Shown: in pieces, positions 1 through 5,549 of the stretch | How the letters are laid out: each line of letters opens with the position of its first letter | Position numbering within the stretch: the first letter of the stretch is position 1 | Assembly: GCA_938008005.1 (NCBI GenBank) | Contig: CALLLZ010000321.1 | Location: 1-6,069, forward strand | Reading direction: 5' to 3' | DNA length: 6,069 bases | Origin: an uncultured Marinicella sp. | GTDB lineage: Bacteria; Pseudomonadota; Gammaproteobacteria; Xanthomonadales; Marinicellaceae | The notes under the pieces: generated by a model | The model's database searches: none | Seen by the model: only the letters and a program-made list of their open reading frames with translations | Told to the model about the DNA's origin: nothing | Made by a program: the position numbers and the translations under genes

Positions 1-999
1 GCCGTTTTTCCAGTGGTGATTTTCTTTCATGGCTTAGGAGAAGGAGGAAACGGTACCACAGATTTACATGAGGTCTTAAAACATGGTCCTCCAAAGATGG
101 TTAATAATGACTTAACTGGTAATGTATTTGCGAATAATCAAGTCATCATGTTAGCGCCTCAAGTTACGAATCAAACTTGGTGGAATGAAGGTCATATAAG
201 ACCTTTTTTTGATCATATTTTGAATCAATATCGTATTGATGCAAAGCGGATATATTTTACTGGTTTAAGTGCTGGTTCTTCTGGTATTCATCAATTCATG
301 AATGATGATGATCATGCTTACCAAGTAACGGCTTTTTTAACGGCTGCAGTACGTGGCAAGATTCAACGAGATTTAGGGGCTTACTTGGCAGAATTAACAC
401 CCTATTGGGGCCTGACTGCACGTGGTGATGCGTCTACTACATTGACTGACTCTGCAAACCGTATGGCTGGATTCTTAGCTGATATACCAGCAACAAACTT
501 GATGCAAGTTATCCCAAATGATGGCGAAACGCATTCTGCTAGTTATCAACTTTCTACTGGTTGGCAGCGCCAAGATGGTGTAGTTGCTTCAGCTAATAGC
601 AATCCTCTGGTAACGATTTACCCTGGTAGCAGTCATACCACTTGGGAGATGACATACAACAACCCTGTTGTTTGGGATTGGTTGTTTAGTCATCGTAAGC
701 CCAATTTAACTATTTTGTCACCAGCCAATCATACTATTTTACCTGCAGTGCCAATTAATTTATCAGCCCAGGCCTCTGATCAAAACCAAAACATTTTGGC
801 TGATATAGCATGGTATAGTGATATCGATGGCTTTTTAGGAATTGGCACCGATATTATGGTTGATTTGTCAAATGGTTCACATGTTATCGATGCAGTGGTT
901 CATGATGATTCATTTCGAGGTGATGTTAAGCATTTGGCTTTAACAATTGATCCACAATTGAGCGATGTGATATTTGCTGATAGTTTTGAAGGGTTATAG
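1..999 (+). CDS. Secreted alpha/beta hydrolase (esterase/peptidase-like) with C-terminal Ig-like domain, 5'-partial
   Basis: The frame is open from base 1 and begins inside the hydrolase fold (AVFPVVIFFHGLGEGG), so the true start and any signal peptide lie upstream; 332 residues are visible. The HGLGEGG segment looks like the oxyanion-hole strand. The nucleophile elbow is GLSAGS with Ser at visible residue 90, and Asp143 (in ARGD) and His212 (in GSSHTTW) are plausible triad partners. This pattern fits the COG4099/PHB-depolymerase-like esterase group, whose members cleave esters and sometimes amides; the substrate cannot be read from the sequence. Residues about 234-317 look like a bacterial Ig-like domain of the type common in secreted enzymes (TILSPAN..., DIAWYSDIDG, GSHVIDAVVHDD). 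The last residues, DVIFADSFEGL, resemble a short C-terminal motif I recall from secreted Marinicella/xanthomonad proteins. Together these suggest an exported enzyme. No terminator is obvious in the 39 bases before the next gene. Confidence 0.8.
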   Translation, partial: AVFPVVIFFHGLGEGGNGTTDLHEVLKHGPPKMVNNDLTGNVFANNQVIMLAPQVTNQTWWNEGHIRPFFDHILNQYRIDAKRIYFTGLSAGSSGIHQFMNDDDHAYQVTAFLTAAVRGKIQRDLGAYLAELTPYWGLTARGDASTTLTDSANRMAGFLADIPATNLMQVIPNDGETHSASYQLSTGWQRQDGVVASANSNPLVTIYPGSSHTTWEMTYNNPVVWDWLFSHRKPNLTILSPANHTILPAVPINLSAQASDQNQNILADIAWYSDIDGFLGIGTDIMVDLSNGSHVIDAVVHDDSFRGDVKHLALTIDPQLSDVIFADSFEGL

Positions 1000-1038
1000 G
1001 TTGCTATAGATTCACTCCATACATTGTGATATTCTGAT

Positions 1039-1458
1039 ATGTTTTTACTCTCCAAAGCAGTTCAGTTGTCGGATTCGGAAATCGAACTAACAGCCATTCG
1101 AGCTCAGGGGCCAGGTGGACAAAGTGTTAATAAAGTATCAAGTGCTATACACCTGCGTTTTGATATTCTCAACTCAAGCTTGCCTCCATTTTATAAAGAA
1201 CGATTGTTAAAAATCCCCGATCATCGGATTAACAAAGAGGGGGTTATTATTATCAAAGCCCAACAATTCAGAAGCAGAGAAAAAAATAAGGATGATGCCT
1301 TAAAACGACTAAAAAAAATCATTAATTCAGCGGTTATTCAAACTAAAAAACGCAAAGCAACAAGTCCAACTAAGGCATCAAAAAAAAGGCGAGTAGATTT
1401 AAAAACACGCAGAGGTCAAGTTAAGAATCTGCGAAAGCCGCCCTCTGGTTACGATTAA
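1039..1458 (+). CDS. arfB: Alternative ribosome-rescue factor / peptidyl-tRNA hydrolase ArfB (YaeJ)
   Basis: ArfB enters the empty mRNA channel of ribosomes stalled at the end of broken mRNAs and hydrolyses the peptidyl-tRNA, independently of tmRNA. The 139-residue length nearly equals the roughly 140 residues of the E. coli protein. The catalytic GGQ of class I release factors is at residues 26-28, inside AIRAQGPGGQSVNKVSSAIH, a segment very close to E. coli ArfB. There is no stop-codon recognition domain. From about residue 103 the protein is a Lys/Arg-rich tail (KKRKATSPTKASKKRR), which in this family becomes helical in the mRNA channel. The ATG is chosen because the distance from it to GGQ matches the family, although no clear Shine-Dalgarno sequence precedes it. 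Dedicated promoter and terminator signals are not evident; it may be read through from the hydrolase gene upstream. Confidence 0.95.
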   Translation: MFLLSKAVQLSDSEIELTAIRAQGPGGQSVNKVSSAIHLRFDILNSSLPPFYKERLLKIPDHRINKEGVIIIKAQQFRSREKNKDDALKRLKKIINSAVIQTKKRKATSPTKASKKRRVDLKTRRGQVKNLRKPPSGYD

Positions 1459-1637
1459 TCAGCCATTTCATGAATAAGCTTGATGACATGTGTATTTACT
1501 TGGTATGGAGATTGAAGATTGTGCTGTACGGTTTGTTTACGGCAGTTAACTTAAATTTTTCATCACAGTTTTTGACGTTCATTAGGATTGATTGTTGTTT
1601 GAATCAGTAGTGTGCTTTATTTTTGGCTTGAATTAGT

Positions 1638-1643
1638 TAGAAT
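1638..1643 (+). promoter_or_regulatory. Candidate -10 element upstream of the DM13 gene
   Basis: TAGAAT matches the sigma-70 -10 consensus at five of six positions and lies about 30 bases before the start codon, giving a predicted leader of roughly 20 bases. No recognisable -35 hexamer lies 16-18 bases upstream, so the call is weak. Confidence 0.25.
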
Positions 1644-1660
1644 TATGGGAGATAACTGAC

Positions 1661-1666
1661 AGGAGA
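1661..1666 (+). promoter_or_regulatory. Ribosome binding site of the DM13 gene
   Basis: AGGAGA lies 6 bases before the ATG at 1673. It is the clearest Shine-Dalgarno sequence in the window and fixes this start. Confidence 0.7.
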
Positions 1667-1672
1667 TATTCA

Positions 1673-2149
1673 ATGAAAATTAAAATCTTGGTTTTACTTT
1701 TAGTTAGTCATGCAATTATTGGCTTTGTTGGTTTTGCTGCGGGTATATATGCGTTGCCGATACTTATCGCCCCTGACTCGCCTGATGCAGCTGAAATTAA
1801 TGCAATGTCAGCTACGGCGGAGTTTAAAGCATCGTTCAAAAAAGACTTGCAAGACAGTGATTTTTTACACCAGGGAGAGGGGGAGGTTACGGTGGGAAGT
1901 GATGTCATCACTTTTACTGGACAAATCTCGCCTGGTCCGGACTATAAGCTGTATTTGTCGCCAAGTTTTGTTGAAACTGAAGCTGAGTTTAAACGTTTGA
2001 AAGCGACTATGGTAGTGATTGGTGATATTAAAACATTTGATAATTTTGTTGTGCCAGTTGGGAAAGATGTTAATGTCGGGCAATATAATACCGTCATTGT
2101 TTGGTGTGAATCGTTTGGTCAATTTATCACGGCAGCTCAATACCAATAA
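1673..2149 (+). CDS. Membrane-anchored DM13-domain protein
   Basis: The protein has 158 residues. A hydrophobic segment at about 4-30 (ending GFAAGIYALPILIAP) looks like an uncleaved signal anchor or signal peptide, so the rest should be periplasmic. Residues about 50-157 match the DM13 domain: an acidic start (SDFLHQGEGEVTV), the central PGPDYKLYLSP segment, FDNFVVPVG, and the hallmark C-terminal strand VIVWCESFGQFITAAQY. The family is proposed to have a redox or electron-transfer role involving its conserved cysteine; Cys145 is the only cysteine here, consistent with that. The substrate and partner are unknown. The start is supported by an AGGAGA ribosome binding site. A broken glutathione S-transferase gene begins 4 bases after the stop, suggesting the two were once co-transcribed and perhaps both linked to redox stress, which is inference. 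Confidence 0.88.
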   Translation: MKIKILVLLLVSHAIIGFVGFAAGIYALPILIAPDSPDAAEINAMSATAEFKASFKKDLQDSDFLHQGEGEVTVGSDVITFTGQISPGPDYKLYLSPSFVETEAEFKRLKATMVVIGDIKTFDNFVVPVGKDVNVGQYNTVIVWCESFGQFITAAQYQ

Positions 2150-2153
2150 ATAC

Positions 2154-2755
2154 ATGAAGTTTTTTACACACCAAAATCACATTTTGCCAGAAAGAATCTT
2201 ACATTGATCGATGCTATCATTAATAGATGTTGAATTAATTGATGTGGGTAATGTTGTGGAAAACAAACCAGGGATATTTACTCATAATCCATTGATGAAA
2301 GTGCCTACTTTGCTCGATGATGAAAGGGTGGTTTATGAGTCTGATTTGATTGCACAATACATTGTAAAAAAAACTGGATTCAGACGATCATTTCAACGCA
2401 ATGACTGAGTATTGGAGATGCCTGAATGCAAGAGCGGTTATGAATGGGGTAATGATGGCAGACGTTGAGTTGATTCTGACGGAGCGAATGGGGGGATGTT
2501 GGGGCATATTCGCGGTTCGATAAATTCAGAACTACAATTGAAAATGGCTTAAATTGGTTAGAGAGCAATGCAGGTTTATTCGTTGATAACGCAAGTTATG
2601 CAGATTTCCATTTAATTTGTTTGTGGGATCATTTGGCATTTTATAAGATGTTTGCTCTTGAATACCCGCAATTGTGGTCCCGAGTGGAACAGCTGTCCAG
2701 TTTAGGGTACGTAAAAAAGTGCACCTATCTAAACCTTTTTATTACTTGGTTCTGA
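2154..2755 (+). pseudogene. Glutathione S-transferase family gene, broken by one in-frame stop and two frameshifts
   Basis: Read across three frames, this stretch gives a nearly full-length GST of about 200 residues. Segment 1 (from 2154) starts MKFFTHQNHILPERILH, hits TGA at 2205-2207, and continues in the same frame with IDVELIDVGN, NPLMKVPTLLDD (cis-Pro loop) and VVYESDLIAQYI (Glu-Ser glutathione-binding motif). After an A8 run at 2366-2373 the homology moves to the next frame: DSDDHFNAMTEYWRCLNARA, then MADVELILTERM. After a G6 run at 2490-2495 it moves again: RFDKFRTTIENGLNWLESNA, then ASYADFHLICLWDHLAFY, the conserved helix start of the C-terminal GST domain, ending at TGA 2753-2755. 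Each shift is what one extra base in the homopolymer would give. The usual catalytic Ser/Cys region near residue 9-12 reads HILPE, with no obvious catalytic residue. The call as a GST remnant is strong; whether every lesion is real rather than a sequencing error is less sure. Confidence 0.85.
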
Positions 2756-3016
2756 TTGCAACTGAGGCTGTGACTGGTAGATAAATAGCCAGATGTAGCC
2801 CAAAAATGAATTGAGTTAACAGGCCCAATTTTTAAAAAAAAGGTTATTGGGTGAGGTAAGGATGACTCAGTCAATTAATGCCTCGATTTCGCCACTGAAT
2901 TCAATGCCCATTCTTAAGTGAAACCATATACATCATTGCTGTTTATACAGTTCATATTTAAATATTCAAATAACTTGGTTGAGATTTAAGTCAATTTCTG
3001 AAGAGGTTTTAAAAGT

Positions 3017-3046
3017 TTGGTTTAGTGGCTGCCAATTTGATAAAAT
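3017..3046 (+). promoter_or_regulatory. Candidate sigma-70 promoter of argS
   Basis: TAAAAT at 3041-3046 matches the -10 consensus at five of six positions. TTGGTT at 3017-3022 is a weak -35 (three of six) with an 18-base spacer. Transcription would begin near 3053, giving a leader of about 20 bases. A perfect palindrome overlaps the -10, so access to this promoter may be controlled. Confidence 0.35.
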
Positions 3047-3060
3047 AAACGGTTTATTTT
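3042..3060. repeat. 19-bp perfect palindrome at the argS promoter (candidate operator)
   Basis: AAAATAAAC and GTTTATTTT are exact reverse complements of 9 bases around a single central G. A one-base loop does not favour an RNA hairpin, while the dyad suits a dimeric DNA-binding protein. It covers most of the -10 and the predicted start point, where a repressor would sit. It does not look like the TGAAT...ATTCA ArgR box. AT-rich DNA makes such dyads more likely by chance. Confidence 0.4.
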
Positions 3061-3074
3061 GACTGGAATCATTG

Positions 3075-4892
3075 ATGATTGGACACATTAAGGAGTTGAT
3101 TGAAAACGCATTGGAGCATTTACAAGCCAAAGGCGAATTTAATTTAGAACAAACTCCAGCAATCACTATCGAGCGGACCCGCAATAAAGACCATGGTGAT
3201 TACGCTTCGAATGTGGCTTTGACTTTAGCTAAGCCTTTACAAAAACCTCCTCGCGTCATTGCGGAAATGATCATTGCTGAATTGACTGATACAAGCCATG
3301 TAAGCAAGGTTGAAATTGCAGGACCTGGGTTTATCAATTTTTACCTAACTGATGCTTGTCGATTACAGGTTTTGAAACGCATTTTGAAACAGAAGGAAGG
3401 CTTTGGAAGCAGTCAAATAGGTGCGGATAAAAGTATAACTGTGGAGTTTGTATCAGCCAACCCCACTGGGCCTTTGCATGTAGGGCATGGACTTGGCGCT
3501 GCTTTTGGCTCTAGTTTAACCAATATATTGAAAAGAGTTGGTTATAACGTTCATGCTGAATATTATGTCAACGATCATGGTAGGCAAATGGACATCTTAG
3601 CCACTTCTGTCTGGTTGCGTTACTTGGAGTTGTGTGGTGAACAAATCACTTTCCCAGCCAATGGATATAAAGGTGATTACATCGTTGATATTGCTCGCAA
3701 AGTCCGGCAAAAGAATGGGGATGATTTCAGACACAATCAAATGGAAGTATTTGCTCAAGTCAGCCCAGATGAACCCGCAGGAGGAGACAAAGAGCAGCAC
3801 ATTGATGATTTAATCATCAATGCCAAAGATATCTTGAAAAAAGGGTATCAAAAGGTTTTTAAGATCGCATTAAAAAATATTTTGCATGGTATCGAAAATG
3901 ATTTGGAAGATTTTAATGTGTATTATGATCAATGGTTTTCCGAAAAATCATTACATGATAGCGATACCATTGAAAGGGCATTGGCGAAGTTAGAGGCTGG
4001 TGGTCATTTATATAAGAAAGATGGCGCTTTGTGGTTCAACGCCACTCATTTTGGTGATGAAAAAGATCGTGTTGTGATGCGCGAAAATGGGTTGAAAACT
4101 TATTTTGCATCCGATGTGGCATATTTGTTGAATAAATTTGAACGTGGTTTTGAACAATCGATTTATGTCTTTGGAGCCGACCACCATGGGTATATCCCGC
4201 GTTTGAAAGCGGCTACAAAAGCACTGGGTTTTGATTCCAATCAGGTAGAGATATTACTCATCCAATTTGCACACTTGTTCAAGGATGGTACTAAGGTTCC
4301 TATGACTACCAGAGGAGGTCAATTTGTCACTCTTAAAGAGTTAAACGACGAAGTGGGTTGTGATGCATCTCGATTTTTCTATGTGATGCGTTCACATGAA
4401 CAACATTTAGATTTCGATATGGATCTGGCCAAATCACAAGCGAGTGAGAATCCGGTTTATTACATCCAAATGGCCCATGCACGAATTTGTAGTATTCTTC
4501 GCAAGTTGCAAGAGCAAAACATGACTCATAATATTGAGATTGGTCATGTGTCTGTAGAACTACTGGTTGAAGAGCAAGAATTGGATTTGATCAAGGTCTT
4601 GTCACAATACCCGGAGGTGATAGAAAAAGCCGCCACCAACTACTCAGTTCATACAGTGGCTAACTATTTACGTGAATTGGCACAATTGTTTCACAGTTAC
4701 TATAATGCCCATCAGGTACAGATAGATAACGAAAATTTACGCAATGCGCGGTTAAACTTATGTGTAGCCACACGTTATGTGTTAGCAGATGGCTTGGCTT
4801 TATTGGGATCGTCAGCACCACAGGAAATGCGACCAGAAGACAAGCCAGATCAAGGGCCGGACCAAAAACCTGGGTTAGGGCCAGAAGTATGA
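3075..4892 (+). CDS. argS: Arginyl-tRNA synthetase (class I)
   Basis: It charges tRNA-Arg with arginine, using ATP, in the cytoplasm; normally essential. The protein is 605 residues from the ATG at 3075. An in-frame TTG lies immediately before it (3072), but ATG is preferred and GGA lies 7 bases upstream as a weak ribosome binding site. The N-terminal tRNA-contacting domain spans about 1-110. The class I HIGH signature is HVGHG at 135-139, within SANPTGPLHVGHG. The KMSK-equivalent loop is VPMTTRGGQFVTL from 408, the degenerate form usual in ArgS. The DALR anticodon-binding domain includes YYIQMAHARICSILRK (from about 463) and YLRELAQLFHSYYNAHQV. Family members typically end at the equivalent of GSSAPQEM (E. 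coli is 577 residues). Here a further 20-residue Pro/Asp/Lys-rich tail follows residue 585, ending PGLGPEV. The stop overlaps the next gene by ATGA, implying co-transcription and translational coupling. Confidence 0.97.
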   Translation: MIGHIKELIENALEHLQAKGEFNLEQTPAITIERTRNKDHGDYASNVALTLAKPLQKPPRVIAEMIIAELTDTSHVSKVEIAGPGFINFYLTDACRLQVLKRILKQKEGFGSSQIGADKSITVEFVSANPTGPLHVGHGLGAAFGSSLTNILKRVGYNVHAEYYVNDHGRQMDILATSVWLRYLELCGEQITFPANGYKGDYIVDIARKVRQKNGDDFRHNQMEVFAQVSPDEPAGGDKEQHIDDLIINAKDILKKGYQKVFKIALKNILHGIENDLEDFNVYYDQWFSEKSLHDSDTIERALAKLEAGGHLYKKDGALWFNATHFGDEKDRVVMRENGLKTYFASDVAYLLNKFERGFEQSIYVFGADHHGYIPRLKAATKALGFDSNQVEILLIQFAHLFKDGTKVPMTTRGGQFVTLKELNDEVGCDASRFFYVMRSHEQHLDFDMDLAKSQASENPVYYIQMAHARICSILRKLQEQNMTHNIEIGHVSVELLVEEQELDLIKVLSQYPEVIEKAATNYSVHTVANYLRELAQLFHSYYNAHQVQIDNENLRNARLNLCVATRYVLADGLALLGSSAPQEMRPEDKPDQGPDQKPGLGPEV

Positions 4893-5479
4893 GCAAAAAA
4901 AAGACAGCGCGCAAAACAACTGCTAAGAAGACGGTCAGAAAAACGGCACGTAAAGCTGGGCATAAAAAATCAGTTCCTGGGTGGATTATCTTACTCAGTG
5001 GTGTGCTTTTTGGTATGTTGTTGGCAGTATTTATTTATATCAAAGGTTGGGTGCCTGAACCGATTCAGAATACCCAACAACCAGTTCCTGGAGTTGCTGA
5101 AGAAGTGTTGAAACCAGTTGAAGATGTCAGCGAAAACTTAATTAAACAGAAGCCTGATTACGATTTTTATTCTGTGTTACCGGAAATGGAAGTGGTGATC
5201 CCTAAAGAAGAGCTTGAACAACAAGCCGCCAGAGACAGTAAGGAGTATACTTACATATTGCAAGTGGCTTCATTTAAAAACCAGTCAGATGCCGAAGAAT
5301 TGAAAGCAAGAATCGCTTTCTCAGGTCAAATAGCTTATCTTCAATCGATTGATGTTAATGGCACCGAATGGCATCGGGTCAGGGTAGGACCATTTGATTC
5401 CAGTCGTGAAGCTGATAAACAAAAAAGGCAGTTAGAGCAAGCTGGGCATAAAGCTTTGGTGCTCAAAGAAACAAAGTAA
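4889..5479 (+). CDS. SPOR-domain cell division protein, FtsN-like
   Basis: FtsN-like SPOR proteins are inner-membrane proteins that bind denuded septal peptidoglycan and help activate division. This one has 196 residues. The cytoplasmic N-terminus (2-28) is very basic, with repeated KTARK/KTVRK units. One membrane helix lies at about 31-50 (GWIILLSGVLFGMLLAVFIY). A periplasmic linker holds YDFYSVLPEMEVVIPKEE (91-108), a motif typical of these argS-linked SPOR proteins. The SPOR domain is at about 120-195 (YILQVASFKNQSDAEELKARI, then WHRVRVGPFDSSREAD). The ATG at 4889 is chosen because it overlaps the argS stop as ATGA, has AGGG 8 bases upstream, and gives the expected basic tail; the longer open frame from 4760 would extend into argS and adds nothing family-like. 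The argS-SPOR pair is known in gammaproteobacteria such as Pseudomonas, where the partner is annotated as FtsN. The symbol is left blank because SPOR paralogues are easily confused. Confidence 0.9.
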   Translation: MSKKKTARKTTAKKTVRKTARKAGHKKSVPGWIILLSGVLFGMLLAVFIYIKGWVPEPIQNTQQPVPGVAEEVLKPVEDVSENLIKQKPDYDFYSVLPEMEVVIPKEELEQQAARDSKEYTYILQVASFKNQSDAEELKARIAFSGQIAYLQSIDVNGTEWHRVRVGPFDSSREADKQKRQLEQAGHKALVLKETK

Positions 5480-5481
5480 TT

Positions 5482-5517
5482 AGGTATCAACAAAAGATAC
5501 CTTAGTGAAAAGGTATC
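5482..5517 (+). promoter_or_regulatory. Two mutually exclusive hairpins in the SPOR/peptidase gap
   Basis: AGGTATC (5482-5488) pairs with GATACCT (5496-5502) over 7 bp with a 7-base loop. GATACCTT (5496-5503) instead pairs with AAGGTATC (5510-5517) over 8 bp with a 6-base loop. They share the middle arm, so only one can form. Neither is followed by a T tract, so a classical terminator is not supported; a 3'-end stabilising structure for the argS-SPOR transcript or simply the DNA repeat array could explain them. Confidence 0.35.
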
Positions 5518-5522
5518 ATAAT
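5517..5522 (+). promoter_or_regulatory. Candidate -10 element for the peptidase-like gene
   Basis: CATAAT matches TATAAT at five of six positions and lies 27 bases before the ATG at 5550. No good -35 is seen 16-18 bases upstream, as would fit an activator-dependent promoter. It overlaps the third repeat copy. Confidence 0.3.
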
Positions 5523-5538
5523 TTAGGTGTCAGAAGAT

Positions 5539-5544
5539 AGGTGA
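5539..5544 (+). promoter_or_regulatory. Probable ribosome binding site of the peptidase-like gene
   Basis: AGGTGA lies 5 bases before the ATG at 5550 and favours that start over the in-frame GTG at 5541, which it overlaps. Confidence 0.45.
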
Positions 5545-5549
5545 ATCGC

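Larger units (their letters stand above)
1459..1672. other. Intergenic spacer before the DM13 gene
   Basis: These 214 bases contain no supported gene on either strand. I saw no G+C-rich hairpin followed by a T tract, so no terminator for arfB can be named. The 3' end carries a candidate -10 element and the ribosome binding site of the DM13 gene. Confidence 0.5.
2756..3074. other. Intergenic region between the GST pseudogene and argS
   Basis: No convincing gene lies in these roughly 320 bases. A 19-codon open frame at 2862-2921 (MTQSINASISPLNSMPILK) has GAGG five bases before its ATG, but I recognise no homology and it may be chance. CCCAAT at 2824-2829 and ATTGGG at 2846-2851 could pair around an A-rich core, but no T tract follows, so it is not a terminator. 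ATATTTAAATAT at 2954-2965 is a 12-bp AT-only palindrome of unclear meaning. The 3' end holds the probable argS promoter. Confidence 0.5.
5481..5546. repeat. Array of a 9-base motif (consensus TAGGTATCA) spaced 14-15 bases
   Basis: Copies: TAGGTATCA at 5481, AGATACCTT (inverted, reading AAGGTATCT) at 5495, AAGGTATCA at 5510, TAGGTGTCA at 5524, and a weaker TAGGTGAAT at 5538. Starts are 14, 15, 14 and 14 bases apart. An exact inverted TAGGTATCA also occurs inside the following gene at 5624-5632. The array fills the gap between the SPOR gene and the peptidase-like gene and overlaps the candidate -10, suggesting a transcription-factor binding array. The last copy also contains the probable ribosome binding site, so its similarity may be fortuitous. 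Confidence 0.55.

Noticed and set aside
1572..1600. TTGACG at 1572-1577 as a -35 element for the DM13 gene
   Set aside because: The hexamer 17 bases downstream (TTGTTT) matches the -10 consensus poorly, and the better -10 at 1638 is too far away to pair with it.
1708..2155. Overlapping open frames on both strands across the DM13 gene
   Set aside because: They lack family resemblance and overlap a well-supported gene; they are chance frames.
2205..2207. In-frame TGA in the GST as a selenocysteine or recoded codon
   Set aside because: No SECIS-like hairpin was evident just downstream, the position is not the catalytic residue, and the same gene has two further frameshifts, so decay explains it better.
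2366..2373. A8 run as a programmed ribosomal frameshift site
   Set aside because: A second unrelated shift at a G6 run and an upstream stop would still prevent a full product; no stimulatory structure is visible.
2824..2851. CCCAAT...ATTGGG hairpin as a terminator
   Set aside because: The stem is short and broken by mismatches, and no T tract follows.
4760..4888. Upstream extension of the SPOR gene start into argS
   Set aside because: The added residues are argS sequence read in another frame; the ATGA overlap start with AGGG upstream gives the expected basic N-terminus.
5481..5546. Repeat array as a CRISPR
   Set aside because: Repeats are only 9 bases with 5-6 base gaps, imperfect and partly inverted; this is the scale of protein binding sites.
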